Of a stretch of 64,000 nucleotides of DNA, positions 16,767-24,614 are shown piece after piece. The translations under genes were made by a program, and so were the position numbers. The first letter of the stretch is position 1; every line of letters starts with the position of its first letter. This stretch comes from Microbacterium sp. CBA3102. GTDB taxonomy: Bacteria; Actinomycetota; Actinomycetes; Actinomycetales; Microbacteriaceae. The notes under the pieces were generated by a model, which was not told where the DNA came from, did not search any database, and worked only from the letters and a program-made list of their open reading frames with translations. The stretch lies in assembly GCF_007954505.1 (NCBI RefSeq), contig NZ_CP042412.1:3658001-3722000 (forward strand). The letters run 5' to 3'.

Positions 16767-18017
16767 TCACACCGTGATGTTGTGGTTGCGGTGGAACAGG
16801 TTCTGCGGGTCCCACGCGGCCTTCGTGGCCCGCAACCGAGCGAGGGCGTCTTCCGAGAACATGCCGGAGACGGCCTGCGGCCTCTCGGTGTCGGCGAAGT
16901 TGCCGTACTCGGCCAGACGCCCCCGCTCGATCACGCTCCAGTCCGCGTCGATCGCGGCACGGGTCTCGTCATCGATCAGGCCGGGGATGTCGAAAGCGCC
17001 GGCGAGGACGAACCAGTTCGCCGCGCGGGCGGGGAACGCCGTGTCTTCCTGCGCGACGTCGCGGATGGCCCCACCCAGGGACCGCAGGAACAGGACCGAT
17101 GCCGGATACGAACGGCGGAAGGCCACCAGCTGCGCGATGAGCGCGTCGTCGAGTTCGGCGTAGAGACCGTTGCCCCCGATGAATCCGGGAGGCGAGGCGG
17201 GCTCCTCGCCCTCGGGGGCCGGCATCTCCAGCAGCACCTCCCGATATGCCGGCGTCGTGACTTCGGTCTGCACTCCGTCGAGGGCGGAGATCGGTTCCAT
17301 CACGGCGCGCAGCCGGTCGGGCTCCGGCGCGGCCCACACCGCGCTCAGACGAGCACCCGCCGGCGCGCTCGGATCCATCGGCGGGACGTCCATGTACGTG
17401 ACCGTGAGTTCTCGAGGCGCGTCACGGAGCAGGTCTCGGGTGGCCTTCAGCACGGCGGCCTCGTCGCCATCGATGCGACTCTCCGAGAAGGCGATGCCGG
17501 GCAGCGGGTGGGCTGCGAAATCGAAGCGGGTGACGATGCCGAAGTTCCCTCCGCCGCCGCGCAGAGCCCAGAACAGATCGGGGTGCGCATCCGCCGAAGC
17601 CTCGACGACCTCCCCCGTCGCCGTGACGACCTGAGCCCCGATGAGCTGATCGACCGCGAGGCCCCAGGCGCGCGCCATCCATCCGATGCCTCCGCCGAGC
17701 GTGAGTCCGCCGACTCCCACCGACGCGGTGTCGCCGGAGCTGAGGGCGAGACCGTGCGCGGCCAGAGCCGTCGCGACGTCACCCCAGACCGCGCCGCCAC
17801 CGATGCGGACGGTGGAGCCGTCGACCTCGACCTGTGACAGTTCGCCGAGCTCGAGACGGACACCCGCGGCAGGGCCGTGCGACCACGGGCCGTGCCCGCC
17901 CGAGACGACGGTCAAAGGTACGGCCTCGCGGGACGCCAGGCGCACGACCTCGGCGACCTCGGTGACGGTACGGGGGCGGTGGACGGAAGGGACAGGAGCA
18001 ACAGAGTCGTCGGCCAT
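16767..18017 (-). CDS. FAD-binding oxidoreductase, berberine-bridge/VAO type
   Basis: 416-aa flavoprotein oxidase/dehydrogenase. The PP-loop FAD region contains VVSGGHGPWSHG, whose His is at the position of covalent flavin attachment in many BBE-like enzymes, then GVGGLTLGGGIGWMARAWG and a BBE C-terminal end (DPQNLFHRNHNI). The usual cysteine for a second flavin bond is not evident. ATG 18017 is supported by TACAGT 6 nt upstream (leaderless). It is a single gene divergent from the two-component system. Substrate unknown; sugar or secondary-metabolite oxidation is possible. Confidence 0.88.
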   Translation of the reverse strand: MADDSVAPVPSVHRPRTVTEVAEVVRLASREAVPLTVVSGGHGPWSHGPAAGVRLELGELSQVEVDGSTVRIGGGAVWGDVATALAAHGLALSSGDTASVGVGGLTLGGGIGWMARAWGLAVDQLIGAQVVTATGEVVEASADAHPDLFWALRGGGGNFGIVTRFDFAAHPLPGIAFSESRIDGDEAAVLKATRDLLRDAPRELTVTYMDVPPMDPSAPAGARLSAVWAAPEPDRLRAVMEPISALDGVQTEVTTPAYREVLLEMPAPEGEEPASPPGFIGGNGLYAELDDALIAQLVAFRRSYPASVLFLRSLGGAIRDVAQEDTAFPARAANWFVLAGAFDIPGLIDDETRAAIDADWSVIERGRLAEYGNFADTERPQAVSGMFSEDALARLRATKAAWDPQNLFHRNHNITV

Positions 18018-18119
18018 GCCGACACTGTAGTCAGCGCCGCCGACATCGCATCTCCCGCTCTCAGGCAACACATAGCTCTCTCCATAGAAATCACATAGGA
18101 GATTCCGCAGAATAGGGAT

Positions 18120-18848
18120 ATGACCAGCGACCTGCCCGAACTGCGCCGTCCCGACGGCTCCCCCCTGCGGATCCTCGCCGTCGACGACGAGCAGATGCTC
18201 ACCGACCTGCTCGCGATGGCCCTGCGGATGGAGGGGTGGGAGGTGCGCACCGCGTCCTCCGGCATGGAGGCGCTGCAGGTGGCCAGGGAGTTCGAGCCCG
18301 ACGCGCTCGTGCTCGACATCATGATGCCGGATCTCGACGGCATGTCCGTGCTGAGACGGCTCCGCGAATCCGGGAACCTCGTCCCCGTCCTGTTCCTCAC
18401 CGCGAAGGATGCCGTGGGCGACCGCGTCGCGGGGCTCACCGCGGGCGGCGACGACTACGTCACCAAGCCGTTCAGCCTCGAGGAGGTCATCGCGCGTCTC
18501 CGCGCGATCATCCGCCGCACCGGTCACGCCACCGCCGATGACGGGCAGTCGATCCTGCGCGTCGCAGACCTCACCCTCAACGAGGACAGCCATGAGGTCG
18601 TCCGCGACGGCACCGAGATCGAGCTCACCGCGACCGAGTTCGAGCTGCTGCGGTACCTGATGCGCAACGAGCGCCGTGTGCTGTCGAAGGCCCAGATCCT
18701 CGACCGGGTCTGGAGCTACGACTTCGGGGGCAAGTCCTCCGTGGTGGAGCTGTACATCTCGTACCTGCGCAAGAAGATCGACGCCGGACGCACGCCCCTG
18801 CTGCACACCGTCCGCGGCGTGGGGTACATGATCAAGGCTCCGCAGTGA
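18120..18848 (+). CDS. Response regulator transcription factor, OmpR/PhoB type
   Basis: 242-aa DNA-binding response regulator. The receiver domain has the acidic pair VDDEQ near residue 22, phospho-acceptor Asp66 in VLDIMMPDLDG, conserved Thr in FLTAKD and Lys in YVTKPF. The C-terminal winged helix (ELTATEFELLRYLMRN to TVRGVGYMI) is complete. Its TGA overlaps the sensor kinase GTG by 4 nt (GTGA), so the two are co-translated. The sequence most resembles TrcR/TcrX-type actinobacterial regulators; the signal is unknown. Confidence 0.93.
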   Translation: MTSDLPELRRPDGSPLRILAVDDEQMLTDLLAMALRMEGWEVRTASSGMEALQVAREFEPDALVLDIMMPDLDGMSVLRRLRESGNLVPVLFLTAKDAVGDRVAGLTAGGDDYVTKPFSLEEVIARLRAIIRRTGHATADDGQSILRVADLTLNEDSHEVVRDGTEIELTATEFELLRYLMRNERRVLSKAQILDRVWSYDFGGKSSVVELYISYLRKKIDAGRTPLLHTVRGVGYMIKAPQ

Positions 18849-20365
18849 GCTCTGCGGCGGTGCGGAGGAGGCCGATGAGCCTGCAGACACGGCTGATGAC
18901 GGCCGTGATCGGGTTCGTGTCGCTGATCCTCATCATCGTCGCCATCATCACGAGCGCGACCCTGGGGAAGACCATGGAGGATCAGCTCGATCAGAAGCTG
19001 AGCACCTCCGCGCGCCAGGTCGCGGGATGGGCGCAGAATTTCTCCCCGAGCGACGCGACCGCGTCCAACATCCTGTCGGGGCAGAACGTGCGGTATTCGG
19101 GGCTCCTGCTGGCCGTGGTCAGCCCCCTCACCGGCGCCTCCGGAGTCGTCGTGACGAACACTCCCGGCGACGAGCTCACGGGCACACTGCAGCCGCTCGA
19201 CGCGACGCAGATAGCCGAGATCGCCGCGGCGCTGCACGGCACCTCGGTGGCCACGGTCTCGATCTCCGATCTCGGCTCCTACCGGGTCATGGCACTGAAC
19301 ACCGCGAGCGGCGTCGGCGTCGTCACGGGTCTCCCCCGCGACGAGATCCAGAATCAGCTCGCCCAGCTGCTCACCGTCATCGCCCTCGCGACGATCGGCG
19401 GTCTCATCCTGCTCGCGTTGACCACAGCGGTCACCATCCGCGTGGGACTGAGACCACTCCGTGCCGTCGCGATGACGGCGACCCGGGTCGCGAACCAGCA
19501 GCTCGATCGCGGTGAGGTGACCATCACGGAACGTGTTCCTTCATACGAGGCCGATCCGCGCACCGAGACCGGACTCGTCGGGGCATCGCTGAACAAGCTC
19601 CTCGATCATGTGAACAGCTCGCTCGCCTCGAGGCAGAAGAACGAAGAGCGGATGCGACGCTTCGTCGCCGACGCCAGTCATGAGCTGCGCACCCCGCTCG
19701 CCTCCATCCGCGGCTACTCGGAGCTGTCGCTGCGCGCGCTGCATCAGTCCGATCGGAGCGCTGAGCGCCCCGAGGTGATCGAGAGCACCACGACCTCCCT
19801 CGAGCGCATCCAGGCGCAGTCGCTGCGGATGACACGACTCGTCGAGGACCTGCTCCTGCTGGCGCGCCTCGATGAGGGACGCGAGCTCGTCTACAGCACG
19901 GTGGACCTCACGCAGCTGGCCCTCGAAGGCCTCTCCGATGCGCGTCCCACGGCCGTGGACCACCACTGGCAGATCGAGGTCCCCGAAGAGCCCGTCACCA
20001 TCGTGGGCGACGCGGGGCGGATGCACCAGGTGGTCGCCAACCTCCTGGCGAATGCGCGCACGCATACCCCCGCAGGGACGACCGTCACGCTCAGCGTCAT
20101 GCAGGACGGCGAGGACGCGGTGCTGCGGGTCCACGACGACGGCCCCGGCATCGACCCCGCCATCCGCGACGAGCTGTTCGCTCGCTTCGCCCGCGGTGAC
20201 AGCTCACGAGCCCGTCAGACCGGCGGGACCGGGCTCGGCCTCGCGATCGTCAAGGCCATCGTCGAAGGCCACCACGGCACCATCGACGTCACCAGCGAAC
20301 CGGGCGACACGACCTTCACGGTCCGCATCCCGGCCACGCCGGCGAGCGCGGCCTCCGAGGCCTGA
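18845..20365 (+). CDS. Sensor histidine kinase
   Basis: 506-aa membrane kinase partner of the adjacent regulator. TM1 (about residues 17-40) and TM2 (about 177-198) enclose a roughly 135-residue extracytoplasmic sensor domain. A HAMP domain follows, then the H-box FVADASHELRTPLASIRGY with His279, N-box NLLANARTHTP, G1 HDDGPGID, and G2 GGTGLGLAIVKAIV. All catalytic boxes are intact. GTG 18845 overlaps the regulator stop. It ends in convergent orientation to the AbiEi-like gene with a palindromic repeat between. Confidence 0.94.
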   Translation: MSSAAVRRRPMSLQTRLMTAVIGFVSLILIIVAIITSATLGKTMEDQLDQKLSTSARQVAGWAQNFSPSDATASNILSGQNVRYSGLLLAVVSPLTGASGVVVTNTPGDELTGTLQPLDATQIAEIAAALHGTSVATVSISDLGSYRVMALNTASGVGVVTGLPRDEIQNQLAQLLTVIALATIGGLILLALTTAVTIRVGLRPLRAVAMTATRVANQQLDRGEVTITERVPSYEADPRTETGLVGASLNKLLDHVNSSLASRQKNEERMRRFVADASHELRTPLASIRGYSELSLRALHQSDRSAERPEVIESTTTSLERIQAQSLRMTRLVEDLLLLARLDEGRELVYSTVDLTQLALEGLSDARPTAVDHHWQIEVPEEPVTIVGDAGRMHQVVANLLANARTHTPAGTTVTLSVMQDGEDAVLRVHDDGPGIDPAIRDELFARFARGDSSRARQTGGTGLGLAIVKAIVEGHHGTIDVTSEPGDTTFTVRIPATPASAASEA

Positions 20366-20408
20366 GGCGCATCGGACCGCGCGGCTCCCGTCCCGTCCCG
20401 TCCTGCCC

Positions 20409-20493
20409 GTGCGTTTGTCGGGAGATCGAACGGTTGCAGGTCGGGGCGGACCGTTCCTCCCGACATCCGTCCGATCTCCCGACGAACACGCAC
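20409..20493. repeat. Palindromic GTCGGGAG repeat, copy A
   Basis: Intergenic inverted repeat: arm 20409-20433 is nearly complementary to 20467-20493. The core box GTCGGGAG (20417) has its complement CTCCCGAC at 20476, and another CTCCCGAC at 20457 exactly 19 nt away. It lies between the convergent kinase and AbiEi-like genes, 16 nt past the latter's stop. Related copies are at 21451 and 47701. Confidence 0.85.
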
Positions 20494-20509
20494 AAGGATG
20501 GTCCGCAGG

Positions 20510-21343
20510 TCAGTCACGCGCCCGGAGACGGAGGATGGCCGCGATCACCGCTGCTTCGACGGTCGGCCACGCGTGCACGATCTGCGCGTAGTCGAACCGC
20601 AGTGTCTCGTAGCCGAGGACCGAGGCGGCAGCATCCCTCACCAGATCCCGATGCCGGTGCCCGGGGGCCTCATGATTGCCCTTCCCATCCGCCTCGAGGA
20701 TCAGAAGGCCGTCGAGGACGAAGTCGACCTTGCCGACGGTGGGGATGCACACCTGGCACTCCAGCGTGATGCCGCTCAGATGCAGTCGGAGCCTCAGGAG
20801 CGACTCGAGGCCGCTGTCGGCGTCGGACCGCGCCAGATCGACGAGCCAGTGGGCGCGAGCGGGCAGGCGGCGGCGGATGCGGTGACGCGCGGCGGAAGAG
20901 ATCTTGCGCTGCGTCAACGCGGACTCGAGCGCGGCGAAGAACACCTCATCGCCAGCGCAGCGGTACACGTGGATGAGCACCTCCTCCAACGGTGCGAGGC
21001 CGACTCCCGCCCGCCCGGCGTCGTAGTGCCCGACGCACTCGCAGTCCGCGTGATGAACACGCCCGTTCCCTCCGAGCCACACGTGCGGGGGACCGTCCGC
21101 GGACAGCACCCAGATGCCGTGCAACCGCAGGGCGTGCGTGCAGGTCAGCGCCCCGCCGTGAGCCGCGGCCTCCTGCAGACTCAGGTCAGCGGTCGGCACG
21201 GCGAACACGCCCGGTCTCACCCGCACGAGCGCGCCCGCCCGCACCTCGTCGGCCCGCATCCGACGGGTGATCCCGTAGCGCTGAAGAAGGGTTCCCCGGA
21301 CGACTCCGCCGTGCTGGGCGGTCACTGCTGCGGCTCTGAGCAT
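20510..21343 (-). CDS. AbiEi-like antitoxin-domain protein with Vsr/DUF559-like endonuclease domain
   Basis: 277-aa two-part protein. Residues 1-60 resemble the winged-helix AbiEi_4 domain (RGTLLQRYGI..., VRVRPGVFAVP). Residues 195-277 resemble a Vsr/DUF559-type PD-(D/E)XK nuclease: ESLLRLRL, KVDFVLDG, ILEADGKGNHE, RDLVRDAAASVLGYETLRF. No AbiEii-type toxin gene lies next to it, so a standard type IV toxin-antitoxin pair is not supported. ATG 21343 follows CAGGAT by 6 nt. Palindromic repeats lie on both sides. Such proteins are common in this family of bacteria and their job is unknown. Confidence 0.75.
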   Translation of the reverse strand: MLRAAAVTAQHGGVVRGTLLQRYGITRRMRADEVRAGALVRVRPGVFAVPTADLSLQEAAAHGGALTCTHALRLHGIWVLSADGPPHVWLGGNGRVHHADCECVGHYDAGRAGVGLAPLEEVLIHVYRCAGDEVFFAALESALTQRKISSAARHRIRRRLPARAHWLVDLARSDADSGLESLLRLRLHLSGITLECQVCIPTVGKVDFVLDGLLILEADGKGNHEAPGHRHRDLVRDAAASVLGYETLRFDYAQIVHAWPTVEAAVIAAILRLRARD

Positions 21344-21450
21344 TCGACGATCCTGCCTTCGCTGCGGCCGCCTCCGACGCCCGGAATGCCCGTTTGTGGA
21401 CACACGGCGACCACGTTCGCGTTCTGCAGGAAGACACGCCTCGCACGCCT

Positions 21451-21519
21451 GCCGGGAGGTTTCACGGACGTCGGGTCGAAACCGGGAGATTGCCCGACAT
21501 CCGTTCAAACTCCCGACGG
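21451..21519. repeat. Palindromic GTCGGGAG repeat, copy B
   Basis: Inverted repeat with arms 21451-21475 and 21493-21519. Boxes: GCCGGGAG (21451) and GTCGGG (21470), 19 nt apart; TGCCCGAC (21491) and CTCCCGAC (21510), again 19 nt apart. It lies upstream of the AbiEi-like gene and 44 nt past the stop of the redox operon's neighbour on the other side. The right arm matches copy A over about 26 nt (GTCGGGAG..GACGGATGTCGGG pattern). Confidence 0.85.
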
Positions 21520-21562
21520 ATGCACCACGCGGGGGCGGGGCGGGCCGGGGCGGGGCCGGGGG

Positions 21563-23146
21563 TCAGTAGCCCGCGAAGGCGTCGGTCGTGAGGCTGCGAG
21601 CCTTCTGCAACGCGGGGGCGAGGTCGGCGATCAGCCGCGGCGGGCCCGAGATGAAGGCGTGGCGCGTGCCGAGGTCGGCGACCGTGCGCTCCAGGATCTC
21701 CGCATCCAGGCGCGCTCCCTGCGCCCAGGCCCAATGCGCGGGCAGATCCGTGGGCTCGTCGCGGGTGAACACGACCGTGCGCACGCCGGTCGCGGCGAGC
21801 TCGTCGCGGAACGCGAGTTCGGAGGCCTGGGACGCCACGTAGACGAGCACCACATCGCGTTGCTGCCCCGTGGCCCGCAGCTGACGCAACTGCGACACGA
21901 ACGGCGTCACCCCGATGCCCGCCGCCACCATCAGCACCGGACTGTCTCCGCGCGGCAGGATGAAGTCGCCCCAGGTGCCGGTGACCGCGAAGGTCGCTCC
22001 GGGCTCTGCCTCGGCCAAGGCGCGCTTGTAGCTCGAGGGATGCTTCTGGTCACCGTTCTTGTACGCGATGCGCAGCGTCGGCAGATCAGCCGGGGCGGAC
22101 ACGATGCTGAACTCCCGCCGGGTTCCGCGGGCATCGGGACGGCGGTGCGGGACGTCGAGCTCGAGATACTGGCCGGGGAGGAACCGCACGCGCCCCTTCG
22201 CCCGGAAGGTGAGCTCCTGAGCGGTCGGGGTGACGAACGCACGACGCTCGAGCACCAGCCGCACCGAACCGCGGAGGGCGAAGACGAACGCCACGAGGTT
22301 GCCGATGAGCAGCGCGCGCTCCTGCCCGAGCGTGAAGAGACCAGCCACCGAGATCGGCCAGCCGGCGAGCACGCCCACGACGACGGCCACGACGAGCTGC
22401 TGGCGACGCCGAGGCGGGAGGGTCAGCGGCTCGGAGAGCATGAACGCACCGAGGAACAGGAAGGGCGACTGCAGCACGGCGAACTGCAGTGCGGTCGACA
22501 GTTCGAATCCGATGTCGAACTGCGTGGCTTGCACCGCCTGGCGCACCACCGAGGTCGCCACCGCGACGAACAGGAAGACCAGCACCACACGCACCTTCTC
22601 GGTGCGCCACAGCACCGCGAGGCCCAGCACCGCCACGGGGATGGTCAGCACCGGCGTCCCCACCCACCACGACGAGGAGGTGCCCAACCACTCGAAGGCT
22701 CCGAAGGCTCCCAGGATCGAGACCACGGCCGCACCGAAGGCAGCGGGGTTGAAGATGTGTCGGCCGCGCCACGCGATGAGGTACTTCGACACGCTCGCCA
22801 CGGCGCCGGCGAGGGCGAGCCCCAGCAGGGCGCCCGGCGCGAGGCCGGGGCGGAGCACGAACAGCAGGATCAGGGCGGTGACGAGCGACGATTCGATACG
22901 CCACGGGAGGCGGAGGATGCGCTGAGCTACGGCGTCGACCGCGGAGATGACGACCGCCAGCACCAGGAAGGACGCCACCATCTCCCCCGGTGTCGGTGAG
23001 ACGATGACCCCGAGCAGCGACAGCACGAAGGCCGTGACCGCGAGCGCGATGAGCGCGAAGAGCACGAGGCGGTACATCGACAGGGAACCCAGCACCGCGA
23101 GGACCCGTTGGCGTGCGGCGGCGAATGACGTGATCACGGTGTCCAC
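21563..23146 (-). CDS. RnfD/NqrB-like membrane domain fused to ferredoxin-NADP reductase-type domain
   Basis: 527-aa fusion. Residues about 20-290 hold eight to ten membrane helices with an RnfD/NqrB-like signature (SKYLIAWRGRHIFNPAAFG). Residues about 300-527 form an FNR-type domain with FAD motif REFSIVS and NAD(P) motif AAGIGVTPF. It probably moves electrons from cytosolic NAD(P)H through the membrane to the FMN lipoprotein of the same operon (inference). The covalent-FMN threonine motif of true RnfD was not found. GTG 23146 has a GGGAAG site; it starts 6 nt after apbE. Confidence 0.88.
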   Translation of the reverse strand: MDTVITSFAAARQRVLAVLGSLSMYRLVLFALIALAVTAFVLSLLGVIVSPTPGEMVASFLVLAVVISAVDAVAQRILRLPWRIESSLVTALILLFVLRPGLAPGALLGLALAGAVASVSKYLIAWRGRHIFNPAAFGAAVVSILGAFGAFEWLGTSSSWWVGTPVLTIPVAVLGLAVLWRTEKVRVVLVFLFVAVATSVVRQAVQATQFDIGFELSTALQFAVLQSPFLFLGAFMLSEPLTLPPRRRQQLVVAVVVGVLAGWPISVAGLFTLGQERALLIGNLVAFVFALRGSVRLVLERRAFVTPTAQELTFRAKGRVRFLPGQYLELDVPHRRPDARGTRREFSIVSAPADLPTLRIAYKNGDQKHPSSYKRALAEAEPGATFAVTGTWGDFILPRGDSPVLMVAAGIGVTPFVSQLRQLRATGQQRDVVLVYVASQASELAFRDELAATGVRTVVFTRDEPTDLPAHWAWAQGARLDAEILERTVADLGTRHAFISGPPRLIADLAPALQKARSLTTDAFAGY

Positions 23147-23152
23147 TCTTCC

Positions 23153-24034
23153 CTAATTCGTCGCCGCAGGGCGCTTCTTCGCGGTGACGAGGAACAGCTC
23201 CGCCGGGCATCCGGGCGAGCGCTGCACCGTGCCGTCGGTGCTCATGCGGACCCATTCCACACCCCAGCCCGCGGCGAGTTCCGGGCCGCCGTCGAAGAAG
23301 AGCGCGGTGGCGACCGCATCCGCCGTCATCGCTTCCGCAGCCAGCGCCCAGGTCGCCGCCCAGGTGCGCACCGGGAGGCCCGTCCGGGCATCGAGGACAT
23401 GGTGCAGCCCGCTCCCCCACGCCCGCCGGTTCACGGCCGAGGCACACAGCGCCTGGTCCTTCACCTCGACGACCCCGATCGCCTTCCGTGCGTCGTAGGG
23501 ATGCTCCAGACCGATCCGCACCCCCGCACCGCGGACCCGGATGTCGCCGCCGGCGTCGACCACCACATCGCCGGGCACGGTCGACAGGGTGCCCATCACG
23601 AGATCGACCAGGCGCCCCTTGCCGAGTGCCCCGACGTCGAGGAGGGCGGGGACGGATGCGGTGGCCGCGCCTGGCGTCCAGGTCACGTGTCGCTGCCAGT
23701 CACCCGGAGCGCGCACCGGATCGCCGGCCACGAGCGAATACCCGGCGTCGTACCCGAGCGCGCTGAGGCTGTCGGCCACGAGCGGGTTCACCGCTCCCCC
23801 GGTCGCCCGGGAGAGCTCCCCGTACGCCTCGAGCATCGGACCGGCATCGGCCGAGACGAGCGTTCCCCCCTCGCGCCCCAGCCGCATGACCTCCGAGTCG
23901 TCGCGGAAGCGGGACCACTCGCGGTCGAATCGTGCGATCACGGCCGAGACCTCGACGCGCTCGGCGTCCGGGAGCGGATCGCCGGTCTCGATCTCCCAGT
24001 GCGTTCCGATCGCCTCGAAGCGCCAGGTCGCCAT
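23153..24034 (-). CDS. apbE: FAD:protein FMN transferase
   Basis: 293-aa flavin transferase that attaches FMN from FAD to Ser/Thr of target proteins. Family motifs: LLDVGALGKGRLVDLV, VVVDAGGDIRVRG, HHVLDARTGLP, and metal-site MTADAVATALF. ATG 24034 gives MATWRFEAIGTHWEIE; neither this nor the longer in-frame N-terminus shows a signal peptide, which is odd because its likely substrate is an extracytoplasmic lipoprotein. It sits between the FMN-binding lipoprotein (13 nt) and the RnfD/FNR gene (6 nt), so its partner is almost certainly local. Confidence 0.93.
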   Translation of the reverse strand: MATWRFEAIGTHWEIETGDPLPDAERVEVSAVIARFDREWSRFRDDSEVMRLGREGGTLVSADAGPMLEAYGELSRATGGAVNPLVADSLSALGYDAGYSLVAGDPVRAPGDWQRHVTWTPGAATASVPALLDVGALGKGRLVDLVMGTLSTVPGDVVVDAGGDIRVRGAGVRIGLEHPYDARKAIGVVEVKDQALCASAVNRRAWGSGLHHVLDARTGLPVRTWAATWALAAEAMTADAVATALFFDGGPELAAGWGVEWVRMSTDGTVQRSPGCPAELFLVTAKKRPAATN

Positions 24035-24047
24035 GGGCGTCAGGCGC

Positions 24048-24518
24048 CTAGGCGGCCGCCTGCTCCTTGATCGACGCGACGGCCTCGTTGAACCCGCCAC
24101 TGGTGAGCGAGGAACCGGCGACGCGACTCACGTTCAACTCGTCGAGCGCGACGCCCTCGACCTCGTCCGCGATTCCGGCGATGAACTGGCCCTGATACTG
24201 CTCGGTCTCGGGTGCCTTCGGGTCACCCGTGACCTCGACGTCGGTCACGACGCCGTCCGCGAGGGTCAGGGTGACGGAGATCTGCTCGACCGTCTCGGGG
24301 GTCTGGTACGAACCGTCGGCCGTGTAGGTGCCATCGGCGTAGTCCCCCGTGGAATCGCCGCCGGAGGACGATGACGAACCGGTGTCGGCCGTCGCCCCAC
24401 CGTCTGCCGGCGGCTCGGCGTCGGCAGTGCCGGAGCATCCGGCGAGGACGAAGAGCCCCGCGATCCCGAGGATCGCGGATCCCTTGCGGACAGAGGTCGG
24501 TACGGTCGTGCGGATCAT
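24048..24518 (-). CDS. FMN-binding domain lipoprotein
   Basis: 156-aa secreted lipoprotein: signal peptide with lipobox LAGC (Cys28), a Ser/Gly/Asp-rich linker (residues 29-60), then one FMN_bind domain (about 62-156). The flavinylation segment reads RVAGSSLTSGGF, placing the predicted modified residue at Ser137 where the family usually has SGAT/S. It would be the external electron carrier of the operon. ATG 24518 has a GGAGG-like site (GGGAGGACC). First gene of the three-gene redox operon. Confidence 0.9.
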   Translation of the reverse strand: MIRTTVPTSVRKGSAILGIAGLFVLAGCSGTADAEPPADGGATADTGSSSSSGGDSTGDYADGTYTADGSYQTPETVEQISVTLTLADGVVTDVEVTGDPKAPETEQYQGQFIAGIADEVEGVALDELNVSRVAGSSLTSGGFNEAVASIKEQAAA

Positions 24519-24543
24519 GGTGTGGTCCTCCCGGCTCGGCGTC

Positions 24544-24564
24544 GGTCGACCCCGGTGGTCGACC
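24544..24564. promoter_or_regulatory. GGTCGACC direct/inverted palindrome between prs and FMN lipoprotein gene
   Basis: Two copies of the self-complementary 8-mer GGTCGACC (24544-24551 and 24557-24564) separated by 5 nt can form an 8-bp hairpin. It could terminate prs or serve as an operator for the redox operon whose ATG is 26 nt away. Confidence 0.4.
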
Positions 24565-24614
24565 CTTCGACCGTAAGCACCGTGGCTATGCGCGGGCTGT
24601 GCCACGACGATGCG

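Noticed and set aside
20510-21343. A complete type IV (AbiE) toxin-antitoxin system
   Set aside because: Only the antitoxin-like domain is present; no AbiEii nucleotidyltransferase gene lies on either side.
20498-22999. Long plus-strand open frame across the AbiEi-like and RnfD/FNR genes
   Set aside because: Arg/His/Gly-rich shadow of two well-supported minus-strand genes; it also runs through repeat B.
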